A DNA stretch of 64,000 nucleotides from Lachnospiraceae bacterium UBA3762 (GTDB lineage Bacteria; Bacillota; Clostridia; Lachnospirales; Lachnospiraceae). How positions within the stretch are numbered: the stretch's first letter is position 1; each line of letters opens with the position of its first letter. Shown here piece after piece: positions 1-9,556 of the stretch. The position numbers were made by a program, and so were the translations under genes. The stretch lies in the NCBI GenBank assembly GCA_002371615.1, contig DFGA01000011.1, positions 64,818 through 128,817 of the forward strand. Direction: 5' to 3'. The notes beneath the pieces are model-generated. The model made no database searches and was not told where the DNA came from. It worked only from the letters and a program-made list of their open reading frames with translations.

Positions 1-316
1 TACTGAACAGGCCCAACAGATCGTTGATATGGCGACTATTGAAGCAAACAATGTTAAGCAGTCGGCTATGGAATATACTTTCGGACAACTGTCCAAACTT
101 CAGGAGATCATCGATCATGCCATAGGAACCGCAGATGCCAAGTACGGTGATCTGCTTGCAAAGCTTCGTGAATGCGAAACGATAATTGCCCAGGACAGAT
201 CACAGTTGTATCCGCAGGTTGAACTTGATAACGATATTGCCGCACTTGAGGGCTATCCGACAGGACAGGCAGGCGGCAACGGAGAGGGCGGCGGAAAGGC
301 TGTTAGTGTTATTTGA
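1..316 (+). CDS. C-terminal part of a coiled-coil hypothetical protein (5' end outside window)
   Basis: The reading frame is open from base 2 (TEQAQQIVDMATIEANN...) so the ATG at 29 is internal and the gene begins before the window. What remains is about 104 residues, Gln/Glu/Ala/Ile-rich and helical, followed by a Gly-rich tail. It resembles the C-terminal half of the small coiled-coil proteins annotated as V-type ATPase subunit H/DivIVA-like in Lachnospiraceae, but that rests on composition and pattern only. A strong terminator follows at 327, closing the upstream operon. Confidence 0.6.
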   Translation, partial: TEQAQQIVDMATIEANNVKQSAMEYTFGQLSKLQEIIDHAIGTADAKYGDLLAKLRECETIIAQDRSQLYPQVELDNDIAALEGYPTGQAGGNGEGGGKAVSVI

Positions 317-326
317 CCTGATATAG

Positions 327-356
327 AGCGAAACCGCATGGAGGTTTCGCTTTTTT
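327..356 (+). terminator. Rho-independent terminator
   Basis: A 9-bp perfect stem, AGCGAAACC (327-335) with GGTTTCGCT (343-351), a 7-nt loop and a run of T, sits directly after the stop codon of the partial gene. Confidence 0.9.
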
Positions 357-385
357 ATTAACATACGTAAATGAAAGGATTGCAT

Positions 386-1840
386 ATGGATCGTATTCTA
401 TCCGGGCTTGAGCCTGAACGGGTTTTTTATTACTTCGAGGAAATATCCCAAATTCCGAGACCATCCGGAAGATGCAAAATGATAAGCGATTATGTTGTGA
501 ATTTTGCAAAGGATCATAATCTGGAATATGTTCAGGACAGTTTGGGAAATGTTCTTGTCAGAAAGCCTTCAAACAGAGAAGACGATAACCGCCCTGTTGT
601 TATTCTGCAAGGCCATATGGATATGGTCTGCGAAAAGAATTATGATTACGAAGCAAAGCATGATTTTACCAGGGATGGTTTGAAACTTCAACTCCTTGAT
701 GATTATATATATGCCAAAGGTACTACGCTCGGAGCGGATGACGGTATAGCTGTTGCATATATGTTAAGTATACTTGAGGATGACAGCCTTGATATTCCCG
801 AAATTGAAGCGTTGTTTACCGTTGACGAAGAGGACGGGATGAAAGGTGCACTTGCTTTTGATACTTCAGTTCTCAAGGGGAAACTTCTGATCAATCTTGA
901 TCATGAAATTTCCGGAGAGCTCCTTACCTGCAGTGCGGGAGGTAAGCGTGTCAAGTGTACGGTTCCCGTCAGATACAAAAAAGTATCCGGTGTCGGATAC
1001 AGTATAATTGTTTGCGGACTTTGCGGCGGACACTCCGGGATGGAGATCGATAAAGGAAGAGGAAATGCCAATCTTCTTCTTGGACGGTTATTACATACCA
1101 TCACAAAGAATATGGATTATTCTCTCAAGTATATCGGAGGCGGGCTGACGGATTCCGCAATTCCAAGGGAAGCCAAGGCTGAAATAATCATTGACAGTAA
1201 AGACATTGATACGTTGGAGAACGTAGTTGAGAAATATTCCGCTATCATCTGCGGCGAATTCGAAGGTATAGAAGATAATATGATGATATATGCGGAAAAC
1301 AAAGGTGAAGATACGGCTATGTGCCTTGACAGTGAGTCAAAACGCCACATAGGTTTTCTTCTTAATACGATACCCGATGGTATTATCAAGATGAGCCGCA
1401 AGAACGAAGGGCTGGTCAGAACATCGTTAAATAGCGGGATCATGCAGTTGTCCGACAATGAATTTGTACTGATCGTTAATATGAGAAGTCTTGCGGAATC
1501 GGAAAAAGAGGCTCTGGCGGACAAAATAGAGTATCTTGCCGAAATGGCGGGCGGAACAATAAGCGAAGAATACGACTATCCTGCATGGGAATTCCATGAA
1601 GAATCCAATCTTCGCAGAACTGCTTTTGAAGTATATCAGAAAATGTTTGGCCATAACCCGAGACTTCGCGGGTTTCATGCAGGACTGGAATGCGGCGTGT
1701 TTTATAAGAGGATAGAAGGTGTTGATATTATTTCTTTCGGCCCGGATATTACAAATATACACACCCCCAAAGAAAGATTGTCGATCTCAAGTGCCAAAAA
1801 GGTATATGAATACCTGATTGAAATATTAAAAACAATATAG
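386..1840 (+). CDS. pepD: Aminoacyl-histidine dipeptidase (PepD, peptidase M20 family)
   Basis: Cytosolic metallo-dipeptidase that releases histidine from Xaa-His (beta-Ala-His type) dipeptides. Visible M20 metal-site motifs are QGHMDMV, LGADDGIA and DEEDGMKGA, plus a C-terminal FHAGLECG. About 484 residues is the normal PepD length. The ATG at 371 is in frame, but AAAGGA at 373-378 lies seven bases before the ATG at 386, so 386 is chosen. It is the first gene after a terminator and heads a tight plus-strand series. Confidence 0.93.
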   Translation: MDRILSGLEPERVFYYFEEISQIPRPSGRCKMISDYVVNFAKDHNLEYVQDSLGNVLVRKPSNREDDNRPVVILQGHMDMVCEKNYDYEAKHDFTRDGLKLQLLDDYIYAKGTTLGADDGIAVAYMLSILEDDSLDIPEIEALFTVDEEDGMKGALAFDTSVLKGKLLINLDHEISGELLTCSAGGKRVKCTVPVRYKKVSGVGYSIIVCGLCGGHSGMEIDKGRGNANLLLGRLLHTITKNMDYSLKYIGGGLTDSAIPREAKAEIIIDSKDIDTLENVVEKYSAIICGEFEGIEDNMMIYAENKGEDTAMCLDSESKRHIGFLLNTIPDGIIKMSRKNEGLVRTSLNSGIMQLSDNEFVLIVNMRSLAESEKEALADKIEYLAEMAGGTISEEYDYPAWEFHEESNLRRTAFEVYQKMFGHNPRLRGFHAGLECGVFYKRIEGVDIISFGPDITNIHTPKERLSISSAKKVYEYLIEILKTI

Positions 1841-1841
1841 T

Positions 1842-3242
1842 ATGGAATTACCTTTTAACTTTTGTGAATCTATGCGCTCTCTGATCCCGGAGGAGTATGA
1901 TTCATTTATGGAATCGTATAATAAAACACCGTTTAGCGGACTTCGGGTCAACACATCCAAGATAAGCTGTGATGAATTCGAAAAGATATCTCCGTATCAT
2001 ATTGAAAAGATTGAATATGTCCCAAACGGTTATTACATAGATGATGCGGATGCTTGGTGCAAACATCCGTATTATTATGCCGGGCTTTATTATATTCAGG
2101 AACCGTCGGCGATGCTTCCGGCAAGTATACTTAATGTTAAGGAAGGGGATATCGTCTGCGATCTTTGTGCAGCGCCGGGCGGAAAATCGACCGAGCTTTC
2201 CTGTCATAACCCGGGGATCCTTGTGTCTAATGATATAAGTTTTTCAAGGACAATTCCACTTGTTAAAAACATGGAATTGTTTGGAAATGATAATTACCTG
2301 ATATGCTGTGAGGAGCCCGGGAAGCTTTCTAAGATATACCGCGAAACCTTCGATAAGATACTTGTCGATGCTCCGTGTTCCGGGGAAGGGATGTTTCGAA
2401 AAGAGCCTCATCTTATTGATTCATATAAGAAAAACGGGCCTGCTTATTACAGAAGGATTCAGAAGGACATACTTGGTGACGCATACAAAATGCTTCGCCC
2501 GGGCGGTTATCTGCTATATTCGACATGTACTTTTTCCGATCTCGAAGACGAATCGGTGATAAATGATTTTCTCTCGGAGCATGATGATCTGTCTGTGGTA
2601 CATACAGATAAAGCCTGTGGGCTTACGGGACCGTATGACAAATATGCCGGCAACGGGCTGCTCAAAGGATGTGTGCATGCCCTTCCACATAAGTTCAAAG
2701 GTGAGGGCCACTTTGTGGCACTGATTCATAAAGGTGGAAACTGGGATGATACAAAAACCGTTCATGAGTCACCGTTTCGCGTTTTCGATGATCTGCCGGA
2801 AAGTGTAAAAGCTTTCTCGGATAATTTTACAAAAGAGTATAAAAACACTTTTTCACAAAAGCATTTTCTGATAAAAGAAGACGGTTATATATATATGATG
2901 CCCGCTCTGGCTGACATTGTTTATAACAGGAGTGTACGTTATATCAGGACCGGAATCTGTATCGGAAAAACTAATAAAAAAGACCGCTTTGTACCGAATA
3001 CCGCGTTTGCGCTGTCGCTTAGACAAAGCGATTTTATAAATACAATAGATCTTCCGGCTGATGACCCTAAGGTCATTAAATATCTGAAAGGAGAAACTGT
3101 TGTTAACGACGGTTGCGAAGCTTTCACTCAAACTGCCGGAGGTTATGTTCTCGTATGTGTCGATTCCTATCCGCTCGGATTTGGGATATTTGACGGTTAT
3201 AAAATAAAAAATCTGTATGAAAAGGGATGGGTATACAGATAG
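1842..3242 (+). CDS. rsmF: 16S rRNA m5C methyltransferase, RsmF/RsmB family
   Basis: SAM-dependent cytosine-C5 RNA methyltransferase of the NOL1/NOP2/Sun group. The SAM-binding motif CAAPGGKST, the DAPCSGEGMF motif and the catalytic YSTCTF cysteine motif are all present, and a C-terminal RsmF-like (PUA-type) extension follows, total 466 residues. It starts one base after the pepD stop. Assignment to the family is firm; the exact rRNA target is inferred. Confidence 0.9.
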   Translation: MELPFNFCESMRSLIPEEYDSFMESYNKTPFSGLRVNTSKISCDEFEKISPYHIEKIEYVPNGYYIDDADAWCKHPYYYAGLYYIQEPSAMLPASILNVKEGDIVCDLCAAPGGKSTELSCHNPGILVSNDISFSRTIPLVKNMELFGNDNYLICCEEPGKLSKIYRETFDKILVDAPCSGEGMFRKEPHLIDSYKKNGPAYYRRIQKDILGDAYKMLRPGGYLLYSTCTFSDLEDESVINDFLSEHDDLSVVHTDKACGLTGPYDKYAGNGLLKGCVHALPHKFKGEGHFVALIHKGGNWDDTKTVHESPFRVFDDLPESVKAFSDNFTKEYKNTFSQKHFLIKEDGYIYMMPALADIVYNRSVRYIRTGICIGKTNKKDRFVPNTAFALSLRQSDFINTIDLPADDPKVIKYLKGETVVNDGCEAFTQTAGGYVLVCVDSYPLGFGIFDGYKIKNLYEKGWVYR

Positions 3243-3917
3243 ATGTGGAAAGAAATACTTGATAATACACAGGCTGTTTTGTTTGATCTTGACGGAACGG
3301 TAATCGACTCCATGTGGATATGGAAAAACATAGATATAGAGTATTTCAAAAGATGCAGGATAGACATGCCCTCCAATTATCAAAAAGAGATTGAGGGGTT
3401 GAGCTTTTATGATACGGCGGTATATACCCATGATAATTATTTACCGCATATAAGCATCCAAAAACTAATGGATGACTGGAATGAGATGGCGTACCATCAC
3501 TATTCCAATATCGTAAAACCCAAGGAATATGTCAGAGAGTTTCTGGAATATCTGAAGAAGCGCGGGACCAAACTCGGTATTGCAACAAGCAATTCCCGTA
3601 TGCTCTGTACTGCTACTCTTAAGAATAACAACCTTCTTGATTACTTTGATTCGATCATTACAGGTGAAGTAGAAGGGGCAGGGAAACCGTTCCCGGATGT
3701 ATATCTTAACTCTGCTTCGGCAGTCGGAGCTGCTCCGGAAAAATGCCTCGTATTTGAAGACGTTGTAAACGGGATCATAGCCGGCAATAATGCAGGTATG
3801 ACGACTGTAGCCATTCATGATGATTATTCGGTGTACCAGTGGGATGAAAAATGCCGTATCGCCGATTACAACATTATGTCCTACAAGGAGATAGTGGATG
3901 AAGTATATAATGCGTGA
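3243..3917 (+). CDS. HAD-superfamily hydrolase, beta-phosphoglucomutase-like
   Basis: 224-residue HAD subfamily IA phosphatase or phosphomutase. Motif I is FDLDGTVIDS near residue 16, motif II is ATSNS, and the later lysine and acidic motifs are GKPFPD and VFEDVVNG. A helical cap follows motif I. It abuts the rsmF stop without a gap, so it is probably translated from the same message. Substrate cannot be told from sequence. Confidence 0.88.
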   Translation: MWKEILDNTQAVLFDLDGTVIDSMWIWKNIDIEYFKRCRIDMPSNYQKEIEGLSFYDTAVYTHDNYLPHISIQKLMDDWNEMAYHHYSNIVKPKEYVREFLEYLKKRGTKLGIATSNSRMLCTATLKNNNLLDYFDSIITGEVEGAGKPFPDVYLNSASAVGAAPEKCLVFEDVVNGIIAGNNAGMTTVAIHDDYSVYQWDEKCRIADYNIMSYKEIVDEVYNA

Positions 3918-4473
3918 ACTGAAAGGCACCTTTGGCTATATACGGAAACAGACCTTGTTTGAAGCGGTCAAAACCGTAGTTCTGTTTGCCATGGCCCTTG
4001 GCATATTTATGATAGGATACAAGACTCTTGGCACCAAAAAGAGTCTTTGGTCTGTATTTGCGATCCTTGCATTACTTCCCGCAAGTAAATCGCTTGTAGG
4101 GCTGATAATGCTGCTCAGATTCCGGTCCCTTCCGGAATCCGAATACATAAAGCTTTCGTCCGTCATTGGCAGTATTCCCGCAATATATGAGAGTATTCTT
4201 ACCACAAGCAGCAAAGCATATTTTGTTCCGGTGATTTGCTGTATTGCCTTTACGGTTACAGTGTTGATCCCGGATGGAAAATATGAATCCGCCGAGATCA
4301 AAAAGCACATAGAGACGGTATTGAATAACGGTGGACATAAGGCGGTGGTCAAGGTTTTCGACAACAAAGAAGAGTTTATTGCCAGAATTAATCAGATGAA
4401 TGAAAACTTAAGCGATGACAGCGGGGCATCATCTGTGCGTATATTAAATACTCTTAAGGCGGTTTCTTTATGA
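3898..4473 (+). CDS. Conserved hypothetical membrane protein
   Basis: About 191 residues with three predicted membrane segments (roughly 24-42, 50-70 and 103-122) and a soluble C-terminal part. The start at 3898 is supported by AAGGAG at 3885-3890, giving a 20-nt overlap with the HAD gene. It overlaps the next gene by four bases (ATGA). I do not recognise a family with known function; the position between HAD and rluA genes suggests an operon passenger. Confidence 0.75.
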   Translation: MKYIMRELKGTFGYIRKQTLFEAVKTVVLFAMALGIFMIGYKTLGTKKSLWSVFAILALLPASKSLVGLIMLLRFRSLPESEYIKLSSVIGSIPAIYESILTTSSKAYFVPVICCIAFTVTVLIPDGKYESAEIKKHIETVLNNGGHKAVVKVFDNKEEFIARINQMNENLSDDSGASSVRILNTLKAVSL

Positions 4474-5414
4474 AAGAGTATCGTATTTCTTCACAAGATG
4501 AGGGCCGAAGAATGGATAAATACGTTCATCATATCCTTTCAGAGGCACCTGCGTCGTTTGTGTACAAAATGATCCGCAAGAAGAACATTGTTCTAAACGA
4601 TAAAAAAGCTTTGGGAAATGAGATCCTTCATGAAGGAGACAACATAAAGTTCTATTTGTCCGATGAGACATTTGAAAAATTTACGAAAAATGCATCTTCA
4701 TGTGACATTGTTCATGATATTCCTCCAATAGTATACGAGGATGAGGATATTATTATAGTTAATAAACCCGCGGGTATGCTGTCGCAAAAATCATCCGCCG
4801 ATTCCGTATCCCTTAATGAAATACTGTTATCTTACGTGAATAACAGTAAAAGTGATGACGGCATGATAAGTACATTTACTCCCGCGGTATGTAACAGGCT
4901 TGACAGGAACACTTCCGGACTTGTGACTTTTGCCAAGACTTATAAGGGATCAAGATGTTTGTACGCAGCCTTTGCGGATCACAGAATAAAAAAATATTAC
5001 AACTGTATTGTTAAAGGTGTCGTCCACAAGGAAATGGATCTTGCCGGAAGCCTCATAAAGAGTGAAAAGATTAATAAAGTCCGTGTATATAACGATACGG
5101 GGTCGGGAAAATATATTAATACAAGAGTATATCCCATATCTTCAAATAATGAACTAAGCCTTCTCGAAATACTGCTTGTAACAGGGAAGACTCACCAGAT
5201 AAGAGCTCATCTTGCCTCTGTTGGACATCCGCTAATCGGAGATTATAAATACGGGGATAAACGGCTTAATGATGAATACAAAAGAAGATACGGCATCAAT
5301 CATCAGATGCTTGTGTGCAGGAAAATGGAATTTGCGGATGATTTTGAGATAAAGAGTGTGTCCGGAAAGGAATTTGAAATAGAATTGCCGCATGAATTTT
5401 CAGAGGTGATCTGA
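4470..5414 (+). CDS. RluA-family pseudouridine synthase with S4 domain
   Basis: 314 residues: an N-terminal S4-like RNA-binding region (about 12-70) and a synthase domain with the signature NRLDRNTSG, whose Asp145 is the catalytic aspartate. The usual HRLD is NRLD here. KTHQIRAHLASVGHPLIGD near the C-terminus is typical of the family. It isomerises uridine in rRNA or tRNA; the site is unknown. A second RluA-type gene lies at 34651. Confidence 0.9.
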   Translation: MKEYRISSQDEGRRMDKYVHHILSEAPASFVYKMIRKKNIVLNDKKALGNEILHEGDNIKFYLSDETFEKFTKNASSCDIVHDIPPIVYEDEDIIIVNKPAGMLSQKSSADSVSLNEILLSYVNNSKSDDGMISTFTPAVCNRLDRNTSGLVTFAKTYKGSRCLYAAFADHRIKKYYNCIVKGVVHKEMDLAGSLIKSEKINKVRVYNDTGSGKYINTRVYPISSNNELSLLEILLVTGKTHQIRAHLASVGHPLIGDYKYGDKRLNDEYKRRYGINHQMLVCRKMEFADDFEIKSVSGKEFEIELPHEFSEVI

Positions 5415-5944
5415 TGGCAACATGGAGTTCAAGAGGTCTTCGTGGTTCTACTTTGGAAGACTTAATAAACAGAACAAACGAATTGTATAAAGAACACGGA
5501 CTTTGTCTTGTTCAGAAGATCCCGACGCCTATCACCCCTATCAAAATGAATCAGGATCATACTCAGATCACGCTGGCATATTTTGACCAGAAGAGTACCG
5601 TTGATTATATAGGTGCCGTTCAGGGGATACCGGTTTGCTTTGATGCCAAAGAGTGTGCCGTTAACACATTTTCACTGGCTAATATTCATGAACATCAGAT
5701 TTGTTTTATGGAAGATTTTGAGAAACAGGGCGGTATCAGTTTTATAATCATATACTATTCGCATATTGACCGGTTTTGTTATGTAAGATTCGCAAAGCTG
5801 AAGGAATTCTGGGACAGAATGAATTCCGGAGGGCGTAAGAGCTTTCGCATGGAAGAACTTGAAGAAGGATTTGATTTAAAATCCCATGAAGGTATTTTTG
5901 TTCCTTATCTTGACGGTATCAAAAAAGATTTGACATTACGATAA
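5414..5944 (+). CDS. recU: RecU-type Holliday junction resolvase
   Basis: 176-residue member of the Firmicutes RecU nuclease family, which cleaves four-way junctions in recombination and chromosome segregation. The catalytic-core pattern STVDYIG...CFDAKE (Asp, Glu, Lys) is visible, followed by QICFMEDFEKQGG. It overlaps the preceding gene by one base (TGATG). The his promoter -35 lies within its last codons. RecU is largely restricted to Firmicutes, which supports the taxonomic reading. Confidence 0.87.
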   Translation: MATWSSRGLRGSTLEDLINRTNELYKEHGLCLVQKIPTPITPIKMNQDHTQITLAYFDQKSTVDYIGAVQGIPVCFDAKECAVNTFSLANIHEHQICFMEDFEKQGGISFIIIYYSHIDRFCYVRFAKLKEFWDRMNSGGRKSFRMEELEEGFDLKSHEGIFVPYLDGIKKDLTLR

Positions 5945-5959
5945 GGTGTCTTATATAAT
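5930..5959 (+). promoter_or_regulatory. Sigma-A-type promoter of the his operon
   Basis: TTGACA (5930-5935), an 18-bp spacer and TATAAT (5954-5959) are both exact consensus. Transcription would start near 5966, about 50 bases before the hisZ-hisG start. No T-box or attenuator is visible in this short leader. Confidence 0.85.
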
Positions 5960-6016
5960 TTCGTGTGATAACATGGTAACGAATTAGCAATTTAAAGCAT
6001 TAAAGTGGAGAGGATT

Positions 6017-7651
6017 ATGAATAATCATTATTACACACCGGAAGGAGTCAGGGATATCATTCCTTCCGAGTACGACACTAAGAGTGAACTGACAGATAAT
6101 ATATTAAGTCTCATGAAGCAAGAAGGATTTTTGCTCATGCAGACTCCTTCGTTCGAATATTTCGATGTTTTTGCAAGCAATATAGGGACCGTACCGTCTA
6201 GCCAGTTATATAAGTTTTATGACAAAGAGGGTAATACGCTTGTCCTTCGTCCGGATTTTACTCCCGCAATGGCCCGTGCATTTTCGAAACTTTACTTTAA
6301 TGTATCGTCTCCGGTCAAGTTGTGTTACAGCGGGAATACTTTTATTAACGGAGATGATCTGAACGGAAGATTAAAAGAGAGCACCCAGATCGGTGCCGAA
6401 CTGTATAACGATGACTCGTGCGAGGCAGATGCGGCGATCATTCATCTTGTTGTAAATTGCATGAAGACAATGGGTTTTAATGATTTTGTCGTATCGGTCG
6501 GAAACGGGAATTTCTTTAAAGGGTTATGCGAAGAACTCGGTATATCGGAAGCTGAAGAATTATCGCTTCTCAGCCTTATATCCGCGAAAAACTATTATAA
6601 AGCGAAGGAACTTCTTGCGTCTTTAAATATTGACAAAGAGCATACGGATCTTATCGTTAACATTTCGGATTCGTACACATCCAAGGAATCCCTGTATGAA
6701 CTGAAGGATAAAGTCAACAACGATAAATGCTGCAAGGCTCTCGACCGGCTCATTAAAATTGCGGATCTGCTGGACGAATCCGATAATAACGGGTATATTT
6801 CCATTGATCTCGGACTTCTGAACAAATACAACTATTATACAGGTGTATTATTCAGAGCCTATACTTACGGCAGCGGTGACGCCATTATAAAGGGCGGCAG
6901 ATACGATAATCTTGTAAGCAAGTTCGGAAAGCCTGCTCCCGCCATAGGATTCGGAATATCGGTAGATGATGCTATTATTGCTTTGAGCGGGCAGAAAGAT
7001 ACGGGATATACCGGCAAGAAATATCTTACATTCGCGCTTACAAAGGGCAGACTGGCCGATAAGACAATGAATATACTTGAAAAGGCAGGTATTTCATGCG
7101 AACAGCTCAAAGATAAAGAAACGAGAAAACTGATCTTCGTAAATGAAGAATTGAAATTAAGGTTTTTCCTTGCAAAAGGACCGGATGTTCCGACATATGT
7201 TGAGCATGGTGTTGCTGATATAGGTGTAGTCGGATCAGATACCATCCGGGAAGAGAACCGGAAAGTACTCGAAGTTCTGGATCTTATGATAGGAAAGTGC
7301 CGTATGTGCGTGTGCGGGCCGAAAAGTGCTTCGGGACTGCTAAAAACCCGGGATATCATCAAAGTAGCCACCAAATATCCGAAAATAGCCAAGGCATATT
7401 TTAACGAGGAACGGCATCAAAGTGTGGATATTATAAAGCTTAACGGCAGCATTGAACTTGCTCCGATAGTTGGATTGTCCGATTGTATAGTTGATATAGT
7501 CGAGACCGGGTCCACTCTTCGTGAGAACGGGCTTGAAGTGCTTGAGGAAATATGTGATCTGTCTGCCAGAATGATAGTTAACCCCGTTTCAATGAGGCTT
7601 CAGTCAAAAAGGATAAATGATCTTATTGACAGGATCAAGGAGGAATTATGA
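6017..7651 (+). CDS. hisZG: Fused HisZ-HisG ATP phosphoribosyltransferase
   Basis: Residues 1 to about 325 are a HisZ regulatory subunit (histidyl-tRNA synthetase-like: TPEGVRD, LRPDFTPAMAR, GGRYDNL). Residues about 335-544 are a short-form HisG catalytic subunit (LTFALTKGR, PRPP-loop region DIVETGSTLRENG). HisZG catalyses step one of histidine synthesis, joining ATP to PRPP. The two are usually separate genes; here one open frame joins them through a linker of about ten residues. GGAG at 6007-6010 supports the ATG at 6017 over the GTG at 6005. Confidence 0.9.
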   Translation: MNNHYYTPEGVRDIIPSEYDTKSELTDNILSLMKQEGFLLMQTPSFEYFDVFASNIGTVPSSQLYKFYDKEGNTLVLRPDFTPAMARAFSKLYFNVSSPVKLCYSGNTFINGDDLNGRLKESTQIGAELYNDDSCEADAAIIHLVVNCMKTMGFNDFVVSVGNGNFFKGLCEELGISEAEELSLLSLISAKNYYKAKELLASLNIDKEHTDLIVNISDSYTSKESLYELKDKVNNDKCCKALDRLIKIADLLDESDNNGYISIDLGLLNKYNYYTGVLFRAYTYGSGDAIIKGGRYDNLVSKFGKPAPAIGFGISVDDAIIALSGQKDTGYTGKKYLTFALTKGRLADKTMNILEKAGISCEQLKDKETRKLIFVNEELKLRFFLAKGPDVPTYVEHGVADIGVVGSDTIREENRKVLEVLDLMIGKCRMCVCGPKSASGLLKTRDIIKVATKYPKIAKAYFNEERHQSVDIIKLNGSIELAPIVGLSDCIVDIVETGSTLRENGLEVLEEICDLSARMIVNPVSMRLQSKRINDLIDRIKEEL

Positions 7652-8949
7652 GAATAGTATCATTAACCGAGGATTCAATAAAGGATATATTATCAGGGCT
7701 GCTTAAAAGAAACCCGGGTCAATACACCGGATATGAAAAGACTGTTAACGAAATAATTGAAAATGTCAGGCAAAACGGCGATCAGGCGGTATTTGAATAC
7801 ACCAGGAAATTCGACAAATGGAATATTGATAAAGATAATATTCGAGTCAGTGAGAGTGAGATCGAAGAAGCATACACATCTTACGACAAAAATCTTATCG
7901 GGGTAATGGAGAGAAGTGCCGCCAATATTACCGAATACCACAAAAAACAGCTTCAAAACAGCTGGATAGATACAAAAGAAGACGGAACCATTCTCGGACA
8001 GAAAGTAACACCTATTGAGACTGTAGGCGTATATGTACCCGGAGGGAAGGCAGCATATCCTTCCTCAACTCTTATGTGCATAATTCCCGCTGTAGTAGCA
8101 GGAGTAAAGAGGATCATAATGCTTACTCCCGCCGATGCGGAAGGCAGAGTGGCTCCGAGTACACTTGTGGCAGCCAGGATAACAGGGGTAAAAGAGATAT
8201 ATAAAGTCGGAGGAGCTCAGGCAATAGCCGCAATGGCACACGGGACACAGTCAGTTCCGAAGGTTGATAAGATCGTAGGCCCCGGTAATATATTTGTAGC
8301 ACTTGCCAAGAAGGCGGTATTCGGATATGTCAGCATCGATTCTGTTGCAGGCCCCAGTGAGATACTTGTACTTGCTGATGAGAGTGCCAATCCCAAATAT
8401 GTTGCGGCGGATCTTTTGTCCCAGGCCGAGCATGATGAACTTGCAAGTGCTATCCTTGTAACAAGCAGCAGGGAACTTGCCGAAAAGGTATCTGAATATG
8501 TGGATGACTTTGTCAAACTGCTTGAGAGAAAGGAAATAATAACCAAATCTCTTGATAATTACGGATATATCCTGGTGGCGGAAGATATGGATAAAGCTAT
8601 AGAAGCAGCCAATACCATTGCTTCGGAGCATGTTGAGATAATCACAAAAGACCCGTACGGGACTATGACCAGGATCAAAAATGCAGGAGCTATTTTCCTT
8701 GGTGAATACTCCAGTGAACCACTCGGAGATTATTATGCCGGGCCCAATCATGTGCTACCTACAAACGGAACTGCAAAGTTTTTCTCACCACTGGGAGTTG
8801 ATGCATTTATTAAGAAAAGCAGTATAATCTGTTATTCCCAAAAGGCGCTTAGGGATGCGTGCGATGATATAATGAGTTTTGCAAGGTCTGAAGGTCTGAC
8901 GGCCCATGCCAATTCAATAGGTGTAAGATTTGATAAAGGAGTGATGTAA
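7648..8949 (+). CDS. hisD: Histidinol dehydrogenase
   Basis: 433 residues, normal length. The enzyme oxidises L-histidinol twice to histidine using NAD and a zinc ion. Visible family landmarks are VGVYVPGGKAAYPS, KIVGPGN, VAGPSEILV, LLSQAEHDE and the C-terminal GPNHVLPTNG. It overlaps hisZ-hisG by four bases (ATGA), which indicates translational coupling. Confidence 0.96.
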   Translation: MRIVSLTEDSIKDILSGLLKRNPGQYTGYEKTVNEIIENVRQNGDQAVFEYTRKFDKWNIDKDNIRVSESEIEEAYTSYDKNLIGVMERSAANITEYHKKQLQNSWIDTKEDGTILGQKVTPIETVGVYVPGGKAAYPSSTLMCIIPAVVAGVKRIIMLTPADAEGRVAPSTLVAARITGVKEIYKVGGAQAIAAMAHGTQSVPKVDKIVGPGNIFVALAKKAVFGYVSIDSVAGPSEILVLADESANPKYVAADLLSQAEHDELASAILVTSSRELAEKVSEYVDDFVKLLERKEIITKSLDNYGYILVAEDMDKAIEAANTIASEHVEIITKDPYGTMTRIKNAGAIFLGEYSSEPLGDYYAGPNHVLPTNGTAKFFSPLGVDAFIKKSSIICYSQKALRDACDDIMSFARSEGLTAHANSIGVRFDKGVM

Positions 8950-8950
8950 T

Positions 8951-9556
8951 ATGCCCTCTAAGAGTACAAAAGCAAGAACCAGCGAGAAAAGTCGCGAAAC
9001 TAAAGAAACTTCTATTACCGTTAGTTTAAACATAGACGGAAAGGGAGAGGCCAAAATCGATTCCGGCATAGGTTTTTTTGATCATATGCTTGAAGGATTT
9101 GCCAAACACGGATTCTTTGATCTGACTCTTTCATGTGAAGGCGATCTTCACGTTGACGGGCATCATACGGTTGAAGACTGCGGGATCGTACTTGGAGAAG
9201 CGATCAAAGAGGCTCTCGGAACGAAAGAAGGTATAAAACGGTATGGACATATGATCCTGCCTATGGATGATGCTCTTGTAATGTGCGCTGTTGATCTGTG
9301 CGGCAGACCTTATCTTATGTTTGATGCCGATTTTGCCAGTGAGAGGATCGGATATCTTGATACAGAGCTGATCAGGGAATTCTTTTATGCCGTAAGCTAC
9401 AGTGCCGGCATGAACATACATATAAAAGTACTCTCGGGGTTCAACTCGCATCATATTTGTGAAGCCATGTTCAAAAGTTTTGCAAAAGCACTCGATGATG
9501 CAACCGGATTTGATGCGAGGATCACAAATGTTTTGTCCACGAAAGGATCACTTTAA
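8951..9556 (+). CDS. hisB: Imidazoleglycerol-phosphate dehydratase
   Basis: 201 residues, monofunctional IGPD form. It removes water from imidazole glycerol phosphate. Manganese-binding histidine motifs GFFDHML, VDGHHTVED and SGFNSHH.CEA are present. The N-terminal ET.I.V.LN.DG pattern is normal, though a basic ten-residue extension precedes it. It starts one base after hisD and overlaps the next gene by one base. Confidence 0.95.
   Translation: MPSKSTKARTSEKSRETKETSITVSLNIDGKGEAKIDSGIGFFDHMLEGFAKHGFFDLTLSCEGDLHVDGHHTVEDCGIVLGEAIKEALGTKEGIKRYGHMILPMDDALVMCAVDLCGRPYLMFDADFASERIGYLDTELIREFFYAVSYSAGMNIHIKVLSGFNSHHICEAMFKSFAKALDDATGFDARITNVLSTKGSL

Noticed and set aside
2853..3431. 192-residue minus-strand open frame across the rsmF and HAD genes
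   Set aside because: It covers parts of two conserved genes and has the composition of antisense translation.
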